54,279 nt of DNA from Lachnospiraceae bacterium. GTDB taxonomy: Bacteria > Bacillota > Clostridia > Lachnospirales > Lachnospiraceae. Location of the stretch: positions 1 through 54,279 of the forward strand of contig JAPJQL010000026.1 of assembly GCA_030825115.1 (NCBI GenBank), written 5' to 3'. Shown one piece after another: positions 23,936-31,073 of the stretch. The notes beneath the pieces are model-generated. The model was not told where the DNA came from. It did not search any database and saw only the letters and a program-made list of their open reading frames with translations. Position 1 is the first letter of the stretch. Each line of letters starts with the position of its first letter. A program made the position numbers and the translations under genes.

Positions 23936-25807
23936 TTATACTTCTTTGAAGTCGCCGTCGATGACATCGTCATCCGCTGGTGCGCTTCCTGCTCCTGCCT
24001 GGCTCATGTCAGGACCTGCGCCCTGTGCGCCTGCGCCTGATGCCTGTGCCGCCTCATATACCTTTGCAAACAGAGCCTGTGCGCTTGCCATCAGCTTCTC
24101 TTTGCCGGCTTTGATATCCTCGATCTGTGCATCGGTCATCTCCTCGATCGGAGCGCGGTTGATCGCCTCTTTCAGGGCATCCAGATCGGACTGAACGGCT
24201 GCCTTATCATTGGCGTCAATCTTGTCACCAACCTCTTCCAATGCCTTCTCAGTCTGGAATACCATGGAATCTGCATCATTTCTTGCGTCGATTGCCTCTT
24301 TTTTCTTCTTATCCTGTGCTTCGAACTCAGCCGCTTCTTTTACAGCCTTCTCGATATCAGCCTCAGACATGTTGGAGCCGGAGGTGATGGTGATATGCTG
24401 CTCTTTGCCCGTTCCCAGATCCTTTGCGGATACATTTACGATACCGTTGGCATCGATGTCGAAAGTAACCTCGATCTGCGGAACACCTCTTCTTGCCGGC
24501 GGGATTCCATCCAGACGGAACTGGCCAAGGGTCTTGTTGTCGCGGGCAAACTCACGCTCGCCCTGTACTACGTGGATATCTACGGCAGTCTGGTTGTCAG
24601 CTGCGGTAGAGAAGATCTGGCTCTTCTTAGTCGGAATCGTCGTATTTCTCTCAATCAGTCTGGTAGCTACGCCGCCCATCGTCTCGATAGACAAAGAAAG
24701 CGGAGTTACATCCAGAAGAAGGATATCCCCTGCGCCTGCATCGCCTGCCAGCTTGCCGCCCTGGATTGCTGCACCGATCGCAACACACTCATCCGGGTTC
24801 AGGCTCTTGCTCGGCTCGCTGCCGGTCATCTGTTTTACTTTCTCCTGAGCTGCAATCATACGGGTAGAACCGCCGACTAACAGGACTTTGCCCAGCTCGC
24901 TTGTAGTCACGCCGCCATCTCTCAGTGCGTTCTGTACCGGAACTGCGGTTCTCTCTACCAGATCATGGGTCAGCTCGTCAAATTTTGCACGGGTCAGATT
25001 CATATCCAGATGCTTCGGACCCTCGCTTGTTGCGGTAATGAACGGAAGGTTGATATTCGTAGTGGTAGCGGTGGACAGCTCTTTTTTCGCCTTCTCAGCC
25101 GCCTCTTTCAGACGCTGCATTGCCATCTTGTCACCAGACAGATCTACACCCTCTGCCTTCTTGAACTCGTCAACCAGCCACTGGGTCACACGGTTGTCAA
25201 AATCGTCGCCGCCCAGTCTGGTATCACCGTTGGTGGATAATACTTCGATAACGCCGTCGCCAATCTCGATCAGGGACACATCGAAAGTACCGCCGCCCAG
25301 ATCGTATACCATGATTTTCTGCTCTTTTTCATTGTCCAGACCGTATGCCAAAGCTGCTGCGGTCGGCTCGTTGATGATACGTTTTACCTCCAGGCCCGCA
25401 ATCTTTCCTGCATCCTTGGTTGCCTGACGCTGTGCATCGTTAAAATATGCCGGAACCGTGATAACTGCCTCGGTTACCTTCTCGCCCAGGTATGCCTCTG
25501 CATCTGCTTTCAGCTTCTGCAGGATCATAGCGGAGATCTCCTGCGGGCTGTAGCTCTTGCCGTCGATCGTCACTTTATAATCCGTACCGATATGTCTCTT
25601 GATGGAAGAGATGGTGCGGTCTGCATTGGTAACTGCCTGACGTTTTGCCGGCTCGCCTACCAGCCTCTCTCCTGTCTTTGTAAATGCCACAACGGACGGG
25701 GTAGTACGGGAACCTTCCTGGTTCGGGATCACTACCGGTTTTCCACCTTCCATAACAGCTACACAACTGTTGGTGGTTCCTAAATCGATACCAATAATCT
25801 TGCTCAT
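23936..25807 (-). CDS. dnaK: chaperone DnaK (Hsp70)
   Basis: Hsp70 ATPase of 623 residues that binds and releases unfolded polypeptides with DnaJ and GrpE. The start MSKIIGIDLGTTNSCVAVMEG holds the phosphate-1 loop. VYDLGGGTFDVS is phosphate-2, and LVGGSTRMIAAQ is the adenosine site. The interdomain linker DILLLDVTPLSLSIET and substrate domain follow. The usual flexible acidic C-terminal tail ends DDDVIDGDFKEV. The ATG at 25807 has AGGAGG. The gap of 163 bases to dnaJ has no clear terminator. Confidence 0.98.
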   Translation of the reverse strand: MSKIIGIDLGTTNSCVAVMEGGKPVVIPNQEGSRTTPSVVAFTKTGERLVGEPAKRQAVTNADRTISSIKRHIGTDYKVTIDGKSYSPQEISAMILQKLKADAEAYLGEKVTEAVITVPAYFNDAQRQATKDAGKIAGLEVKRIINEPTAAALAYGLDNEKEQKIMVYDLGGGTFDVSLIEIGDGVIEVLSTNGDTRLGGDDFDNRVTQWLVDEFKKAEGVDLSGDKMAMQRLKEAAEKAKKELSTATTTNINLPFITATSEGPKHLDMNLTRAKFDELTHDLVERTAVPVQNALRDGGVTTSELGKVLLVGGSTRMIAAQEKVKQMTGSEPSKSLNPDECVAIGAAIQGGKLAGDAGAGDILLLDVTPLSLSIETMGGVATRLIERNTTIPTKKSQIFSTAADNQTAVDIHVVQGEREFARDNKTLGQFRLDGIPPARRGVPQIEVTFDIDANGIVNVSAKDLGTGKEQHITITSGSNMSEADIEKAVKEAAEFEAQDKKKKEAIDARNDADSMVFQTEKALEEVGDKIDANDKAAVQSDLDALKEAINRAPIEEMTDAQIEDIKAGKEKLMASAQALFAKVYEAAQASGAGAQGAGPDMSQAGAGSAPADDDVIDGDFKEV

Positions 25808-25857
25808 AGTTTTTTCCTCCTGATTTATTTGCTAAATTCGTTGTTTGCTTTATAACG

Positions 25858-26463
25858 TCAGTTTGCTACCTGCACCATACTGTGCCTTACTACCGTGCCG
25901 CGGTACTTATATCCCTTCTGGAGCTCCTGGGAAATCTCATTTTCCCCGAAAGAATCATCGTCCACATGCATCACTGCGTTGTGCAGGTTCGGGTCAAACT
26001 GCTGACCCAGCGTTTCGATTGCTTCCACGCCGGCTTCTTCCAGCGTTTTCACAAACTGCTTATATATCATCTCCACGCCTTCAGCGAAGGACCCGCCCTT
26101 CAAATCCTCCGGCACGGAGGCTAAGCCCCGTTCAAAATTGTCCAGCACCGGGAGTATCTTTTCAATGATATCCCGCGCTCCAATCTCATACATAGAAGAC
26201 TTCTCCTTCTCGGTCCGCTTGCGGAAGTTATCAAACTCCGCCATCTGACGTTTCAGCCGGTCCTGAAGCTCCTCGATCTGTACATCCCTTGGGTCTTTTT
26301 TACCGGCTCTTGTCTCACCGGCCGTTTCTTCATCCTGTGTCTTTGCTCCTGTTTCGGAATCTATTGTCTCGGTCTCACTGCCGTCCGCCGCAGTCTCATC
26401 GACAGCTTTTTCAAACTGCTCATCCTGCATTACGGCATCATCCGTGTTCTTTTCCTGGCTCAT
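25858..26463 (-). CDS. grpE: nucleotide exchange factor GrpE
   Basis: Releases ADP from DnaK. The N-terminal 70 residues are acidic and low in complexity (many D, E and T), followed by a long coiled coil. The conserved signature runs from RQMAEFDNFRKRTEKEKSS through LPVLDNFERGLASVP. The beta domain has GVEAIETLGQQFDPNLHNAV and the final KGYKYRGTVVRHSMVQVA. Length (201 residues) is typical. It begins six bases after hrcA. Confidence 0.96.
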   Translation of the reverse strand: MSQEKNTDDAVMQDEQFEKAVDETAADGSETETIDSETGAKTQDEETAGETRAGKKDPRDVQIEELQDRLKRQMAEFDNFRKRTEKEKSSMYEIGARDIIEKILPVLDNFERGLASVPEDLKGGSFAEGVEMIYKQFVKTLEEAGVEAIETLGQQFDPNLHNAVMHVDDDSFGENEISQELQKGYKYRGTVVRHSMVQVAN

Positions 26464-26469
26464 TACTTA

Positions 26470-27507
26470 TCACCTTTCCTCATTTTTAAACGTGGCATCC
26501 AACTGCTTCATCAGATTTTTAAGGGTGCCCAACACCTTCTCATAGTCCATCCGCTTTGGTCCGATGATTCCGATCGTTCCCCGGATTCCCTCGCCCAATT
26601 CGTAATTGGCTGTCACCACGCTGCAGTCCTTCATGGTCTGTAGCGGCGTCTCATCCCCGATATAGACCTGAATCCCGTTGTGCTCCTCGGTTTCATTGAC
26701 ATCGGTAATCAATTCCTGAAGCAGTTCCTTCTGCTCCAGGGTGCTGATCAACTGGCTTGCTTTCGCTCCGTCGCTCAGCTCTGGATATTTAAAAATATTG
26801 GTTGCTCCGCTGGTATAAATCTGCAGATCCTCCTCATCAGCCTTAATGGCTTCCGCCACCTCTCCGAGTACCAGATCAATCACCTGGCTGTGGATTCCCG
26901 CCTGCTCTTTCAGTCTGCTGATCACTCCCAGGTTGATCTCTTCGATGGTCAGCCCGTTTAAGCTGCTGTTCAGCAGGATATTCAGGTTCAGAAGTTCTTC
27001 CGGTGTGATCGCCTCTGTCAGGTTCACCACGGTGTTCTTGATCAGATTGCCCTCGACCACGATGACTACCAGCAGCTTATTCAGATCCATCTGAGAAAGC
27101 TGGATAAACTTCAGCTTGTTCCGATGGTACTGGGGACCGCTGATCATCGCTGCATAATTGGTATTGGCCGCAAGAAGCTGGGCCAGCTTCTTGAGTACGA
27201 GCTCCACCCGGTCTACCCGCTGTATCATCAGCTCCTTGACCTCGGTGACTTCCTGCTCCTTCTCCTGCATGATCTGATCCACATAGAACCGGTATCCCTT
27301 ATCAGAGGGAATCCGTCCCGCGGATGTATGCGGCTGAAGGATATATCCCATCTCCTCCAAATCAGACATCTCATTCCGGATGGTCGCAGAACTGAGTTTC
27401 AGATCCGTATACTTGGAAATGGTTCTGGAACCAACCGGTTCACCGGTTTCCAGATAAGTTCTTATGATGGCTTTTAATATCACAATCTTCCGCTCATCCA
27501 GTCCCAT
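26470..27507 (-). CDS. hrcA: heat-inducible repressor HrcA
   Basis: The repressor binds CIRCE and switches off this operon at normal temperature; its folding depends on GroEL. The N-terminal winged helix has LDERKIVILKAIIRTYLETGEPVGSRTISK and LSSATIRNEMSDLEEMGYI, then QPHTSAGRIPSDKGYRFYV. The C-terminal GAF-like part ends GTIGIIGPKRMDYEKVLGTL. I take the ATG at 27505-27507 behind AAAGGAGG; sequence in frame upstream belongs to the leader that carries CIRCE. At 345 residues it is complete. As the first gene of the operon it is autoregulated. Confidence 0.96.
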   Translation of the reverse strand: MGLDERKIVILKAIIRTYLETGEPVGSRTISKYTDLKLSSATIRNEMSDLEEMGYILQPHTSAGRIPSDKGYRFYVDQIMQEKEQEVTEVKELMIQRVDRVELVLKKLAQLLAANTNYAAMISGPQYHRNKLKFIQLSQMDLNKLLVVIVVEGNLIKNTVVNLTEAITPEELLNLNILLNSSLNGLTIEEINLGVISRLKEQAGIHSQVIDLVLGEVAEAIKADEEDLQIYTSGATNIFKYPELSDGAKASQLISTLEQKELLQELITDVNETEEHNGIQVYIGDETPLQTMKDCSVVTANYELGEGIRGTIGIIGPKRMDYEKVLGTLKNLMKQLDATFKNEER

Positions 27508-27529
27508 GCACGACCTCCTTTCGATGTTG

Positions 27530-27556
27530 TTAGCACTCAACATCAAGGAGTGCTAA
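27530..27556. promoter_or_regulatory. CIRCE operator
   Basis: TTAGCACTC, nine bases, GAGTGCTAA: a perfect match to the HrcA-binding consensus. It lies between the promoter and the hrcA ribosome site. Confidence 0.98.
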
Positions 27557-27569
27557 TATCCATGTGATT

Positions 27570-27598
27570 AATATACTTCACTCGTATCTTTTTGTCAA
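27570..27598 (-). promoter_or_regulatory. promoter of hrcA operon
   Basis: Minus strand -35 TTGACA (27593-27598), 17-base spacer, -10 TATATT (27570-27575), directly upstream of CIRCE. Confidence 0.85.
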
Positions 27599-27690
27599 GG
27601 ATTTTTATATATTTTTTTGAAATGAGGATTCTTTCATAATTATAGAAGAAACATGTTTTCTGTATGTTTCTATATTATTAAATCCAGATA

Positions 27691-27718
27691 TTGACATTTA
27701 ACATTTTTGTAATATAAT
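27691..27718 (+). promoter_or_regulatory. promoter of first 3D-domain gene
   Basis: Plus strand TTGACA (27691-27696), 16-base spacer, TATAAT (27713-27718). Confidence 0.75.
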
Positions 27719-27759
27719 GAAACTGATACCCCCTAAAATAAACACTAGTGAGGTTCAAC

Positions 27760-28278
27760 ATGAACAAAAGAATTTACCGCAGTTTCCATACGTTAGTTTT
27801 AACTGTTTTATTCGCCTTATGCACGATGCTGACTGCCTGGGCAGAACCGGCCGGAGAACCTGATGGCGGCAGTTCTGATACTTCCAGAGTGATCACCTGT
27901 GGGACAGGAGAAGAAGCTTCGGCATCTGAAAACGTCGTCATTGCAGGCGATGCGGCAAAACCGCAGTCTTCCGGTGAATCCCAGGTCCAGGTCAGGTCCC
28001 TTGGGATGTTTACCACCACAGGCTACTGCAACTGCCCCCTCTGTTCCGGCGGACATAACCTGACCTACTCCGGCACCGTACCGCAGTCAGAGCATACACT
28101 TTCCGCAGATTTAGACCTGTTTCCCCCTGGAACCAGGCTGATGATCAACGGCACCGTCTATACCGTGGAAGATATGGGAAGTTCCGTGGACGGCAATAAA
28201 GTTGACATCTATTATGCCAGCCATGAAGAAGCCGTCGCCCACGGCACAAAGCAGGAAGAAGTCTTTATCGTAGAATAA
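27760..28278 (+). CDS. secreted 3D-domain protein
   Basis: A signal peptide spans residues 1-28 (FHTLVLTVLFALCTMLTAWA). A low-complexity Ser/Gly/Glu linker follows, then a C-terminal 3D domain (about residues 85-172) of the MltA/Rpf/YuiC fold. The three Asp that name the domain are visible in LSADLDLFPPGTRLMING, VEDMGSSV and NKVDIYYASHEEAVAHGT. The Thr/Cys region FTTTGYCNCPLCSGG is also conserved. Related proteins are cell-wall lytic or muralytic factors, but the reaction of this one is unproven. The ATG at 27760 is preferred over a GTG four codons earlier. It has its own promoter and terminator. Confidence 0.88.
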   Translation: MNKRIYRSFHTLVLTVLFALCTMLTAWAEPAGEPDGGSSDTSRVITCGTGEEASASENVVIAGDAAKPQSSGESQVQVRSLGMFTTTGYCNCPLCSGGHNLTYSGTVPQSEHTLSADLDLFPPGTRLMINGTVYTVEDMGSSVDGNKVDIYYASHEEAVAHGTKQEEVFIVE

Positions 28279-28300
28279 CCAGATTTACAGACAATTATAG

Positions 28301-28340
28301 AAAGAACGGTTCGCAAAATCGCTGCTGCCGTTCTTTTTTT
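28301..28340 (+). terminator. terminator of first 3D-domain gene
   Basis: AAAGAACGG (28301-28309) pairs with CCGTTCTTT (28328-28336) and is followed by a T-run. Confidence 0.85.
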
Positions 28341-28350
28341 ATTGTTTTGC

Positions 28351-28378
28351 TTGACAAATCTGGAAAAAAATGTAAAAT
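28351..28378 (+). promoter_or_regulatory. promoter of second 3D-domain gene
   Basis: Plus strand TTGACA (28351-28356), 16-base spacer, TAAAAT (28373-28378). The 5' leader is about 90 bases long. Confidence 0.65.
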
Positions 28379-28476
28379 AGGTACTTGTTACTCATATATT
28401 ACAAAGTTGTTACATATGTTTAAAATGTATGACTAAAAGATTTAGAATCTGTTATGAGTAAGAAAGGAATGATACG

Positions 28477-29211
28477 ATGTTAAAACAGAAATCAATTTTG
28501 ATGAGACTGACACTCATGATGACCCTGCTTCTTGGCAGCACAATCAGCACATATGCAGCTACTCCGCATGTCGGATTTTTTGATCAACTCGAAGGCGATA
28601 CCATCGTAGGATGGGGCTGGGATTCTTCCATGCCAAATACTGCCGTTCCGGTCCAGGTAACCGTAACCAACCAGCAGACCTCCGAGGTTGTGGGAGATTT
28701 CACCCCCACAGCAGCTACCTACCGCGATGACCTGGCAGAGGGAAATATCGGCAATGGAAATCACGGTTTCCGCATCCGCATGGACTGGGATTCCCTGCCG
28801 GACGGAACTTATCTGATTGAAGGATGGGTCGGAGATGTGAAGATTCCCAACACCCAGACTTACACAAAAGGCGCTGTACAAAATACCGCAGCAACCGCAG
28901 AAGTCCCTGCATCAGCAGGAATGAAATCCCTGGGAATGTTCCGGACCACGGCATACTGCCCGTGCTACAGCTGCTCAGAAGGGTGGGGACGCAAGACCTC
29001 AACCGGAGCTACAGCAAGGGCAAACCACACCATAGCAGTTGACCCCCGCGTAATTCCTTACGGAAGCAAGGTCATGATCGGCGGCGTGGTCTACACCGCT
29101 GAAGACCGCGGAGGCGCAGTGAAGGGCAATCATATCGATATCTTTTTTGACACCCACGCCCAGACACGCCAGCATGGCACAAGAATGGAAGAAGTATTTT
29201 TGATTCAGTAA
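28477..29211 (+). CDS. secreted protein with N-terminal beta domain and C-terminal 3D domain
   Basis: The protein has 244 residues, with a signal peptide (residues 1-27, ending STYAA). An N-terminal domain of about 100 residues (HVGFFDQLEGDTIVGWGWD, then YRDDLAEGNIGNGNHGFRI, then GTYLIEGWVGD) looks like a beta-sandwich module found on clostridial surface proteins. Its name is not known to me. After an Ala/Thr linker the 3D domain follows (FRTTAYCPCYSCSEGWG, then AVDPRVIPYGSKVMIG, then AEDRGGAVKGNHIDIFFDT). It is a paralogue of the upstream gene with a different N-terminal module, probably acting on the cell wall. It is transcribed separately from that gene. Confidence 0.87.
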   Translation: MLKQKSILMRLTLMMTLLLGSTISTYAATPHVGFFDQLEGDTIVGWGWDSSMPNTAVPVQVTVTNQQTSEVVGDFTPTAATYRDDLAEGNIGNGNHGFRIRMDWDSLPDGTYLIEGWVGDVKIPNTQTYTKGAVQNTAATAEVPASAGMKSLGMFRTTAYCPCYSCSEGWGRKTSTGATARANHTIAVDPRVIPYGSKVMIGGVVYTAEDRGGAVKGNHIDIFFDTHAQTRQHGTRMEEVFLIQ

Positions 29212-29232
29212 GCAGGATATAGGAATGTGACA

Positions 29233-29277
29233 ACAAAAGACGTGCAATCGGCGGTAAGCTGATCGCACGTCTTTTGT
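29233..29277. terminator. bidirectional hairpin between convergent genes
   Basis: A perfect 13-bp stem (29233-29245 with 29265-29277, ACAAAAGACGTGC) lies between the 3D-domain gene and the converging NTF2-like gene. U-rich ends are provided by the stem on both sides. Confidence 0.7.
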
Positions 29278-29293
29278 ATTGAGAGGACCACGG

Positions 29294-29668
29294 CTATGCG
29301 AATTTAATCGCTTTTCCAATATGTTTATTTAACCTCCACTGTGGAGCACTGCCATCATCAGCCCAATATTCGTCCATTGAAACAATTTTATCATTTTCAA
29401 TCTTTATGAATGATGTCACATGGAAAGAAACACTCCTGTCTTTGGGGTAGACAAGCGTAACAGAGATCATTAAATCGTTAATGATCTCTACTCGTTCCAC
29501 CACTCCATCCCAATCTCCTGGATATTCACAGTTAGCAATAATGAATTCATCGACATTAAAATGTTCATTGGTACAATGCCAGTTCACATAAGCATCAGGA
29601 TGAAAAAAGCGCCTGATTTCTTTCTCATCCTGAATAATAACTGCTCTCCAAAACTCGTTTATATCCAT
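29294..29668 (-). CDS. NTF2-like / SnoaL-like protein
   Basis: A small cone-shaped alpha+beta protein of 124 residues in the NTF2-like superfamily. The N-terminal helix INEFWRAVIIQDEKEIRRFFHPDAYVNWH is followed by strands that end FIKIENDKIVSMDEYWADDG, the usual active-cleft strand. Members bind small ligands or act as isomerases; nothing in the sequence tells which. The ATG at 29668 has TAGGAG upstream. It starts ten bases after argH ends and is probably the last gene of the yfhO-argH transcript, without an evident functional link. Confidence 0.75.
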   Translation of the reverse strand: MDINEFWRAVIIQDEKEIRRFFHPDAYVNWHCTNEHFNVDEFIIANCEYPGDWDGVVERVEIINDLMISVTLVYPKDRSVSFHVTSFIKIENDKIVSMDEYWADDGSAPQWRLNKHIGKAIKFA

Positions 29669-29678
29669 GTTTTAACTC

Positions 29679-31049
29679 CTATTTCAGCTTCTCCCGATAA
29701 ACAGCGATCACCTTTTTCATCGCCTCCTGCCCCGGAGCGCCGATCGTCATCCGTTTCTCCACACAGGTCTTCATGCTGATCGCCTCATAGATATCCGCCT
29801 CAAATACCGGGCTGATGGCTTTGAATTCTTCCAGGCTCATGTCGTCAAGGGCAATCCCTTTTTCAATACAGAACAAAACGAGCTGTCCTACAATGCCATG
29901 GGCATCCCGAAACGGCACACCGTGGTTTACCAGATAATCGGCTGCGTCGGTCGCATTGGTAAAGCCGTTTTTCGCGCTGGACTCCATTGCATTTTTGTTA
30001 AAGGTCATTGTGGAGATCATGCCTGTAAACAGCGCCAGGCATCCTTTTACGGTATCGATCGCGTCAAATGTCAGCTCCTTATCCTCCTGCATATCCTTGT
30101 TGTAGGCCAGCGGAAGCCCCTTCATCGTCGTCAGGATGGATACCAGCGCGCCGTAGACACGTCCTGTCTTTCCCCGCACCAGTTCGGCGATATCCGGATT
30201 TTTCTTCTGCGGCATGATGCTGCTCCCGGTACTGTAGGCGTCATCAATCTCAACGAAACGGTATTCATTGGTGTTCCAGATGATGATTTCTTCGCTGAAC
30301 CGGCTTAAATGCATCGCGATCGTGGACAGGGCGCTCAAAAGCTCAATGACATAATCCCGGTCCGCCACGGAATCCATGCTGTTTCGCGTCGGCCCGTAAA
30401 AGCCGAGGAGTTCGGCGCTGTATTCCCGGTCCAGAGGATACGTTGTGCCGGCAAGTGCGCCGGACCCCAGCGGGCAGTAATTCATCCTCTCATGGATGTC
30501 GTGGAGACGTCCCCGGTCGCGGGTAAACATCTCATAATACGCCCCCACATGATGGGCCAGGGTGATTGGCTGCGCCTTCTGCAGATGGGTAAATCCCGGC
30601 ATAAAGGTGTCGATATGTTCTTCCATGATGCCCAACAGGACAGTCAGAAGCTCCTTTAACAGCCCGTCAATCTCCTGAATCTCATCGCGGCAGTAGAGTT
30701 TCATGTCAAGGGCTACCTGATCGTTGCGGCTGCGCCCGGTGTGAAGGCGTTTGCCCGCGTCGCCAATCCGCTCAATGAGGTTGGCTTCCACGAAAGAATG
30801 GATGTCCTCATGTTCTTTTGTAAACTCCAGTTTCCCGGATTCGATGTCTGCTAAAATACCGTTCAGCCCGTCGATAATCGCTTTGCGGTCTTCTTCCGAT
30901 ACGATTCCCTGCTTTGCCAGCATCGTCACGTGGGCAATGCTTCCCATAATGTCCTGATGGTAAAATTTCTGGTCAAACGACAGGGATTCGTTGAAGTTGT
31001 GCACTAGCTGGTTTTCCTCTTTTGTGAAGCGTCCGCCCCATAATTTCAT
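29679..31049 (-). CDS. argH: argininosuccinate lyase
   Basis: Cleaves argininosuccinate to arginine and fumarate, the last step of arginine synthesis. It belongs to the fumarase/aspartase superfamily. The signature loop is GSSIMPQKKNPDIAELV near residue 280, holding the catalytic Ser. The start MKLWGGRFTKEENQLVHNFNES and HTGRSRNDQVALDMKLY are typical of ArgH, as is the catalytic His region TGFTHLQKAQPITLAHH. Length 456 is complete. No other arginine gene lies in the window; it sits between a YfhO-like gene and an NTF2-like gene. The ATG at 31049 follows GAGGAG. Confidence 0.97.
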   Translation of the reverse strand: MKLWGGRFTKEENQLVHNFNESLSFDQKFYHQDIMGSIAHVTMLAKQGIVSEEDRKAIIDGLNGILADIESGKLEFTKEHEDIHSFVEANLIERIGDAGKRLHTGRSRNDQVALDMKLYCRDEIQEIDGLLKELLTVLLGIMEEHIDTFMPGFTHLQKAQPITLAHHVGAYYEMFTRDRGRLHDIHERMNYCPLGSGALAGTTYPLDREYSAELLGFYGPTRNSMDSVADRDYVIELLSALSTIAMHLSRFSEEIIIWNTNEYRFVEIDDAYSTGSSIMPQKKNPDIAELVRGKTGRVYGALVSILTTMKGLPLAYNKDMQEDKELTFDAIDTVKGCLALFTGMISTMTFNKNAMESSAKNGFTNATDAADYLVNHGVPFRDAHGIVGQLVLFCIEKGIALDDMSLEEFKAISPVFEADIYEAISMKTCVEKRMTIGAPGQEAMKKVIAVYREKLK

Positions 31050-31073
31050 AGTCGTCTCTCTCCTCTTATCTTT

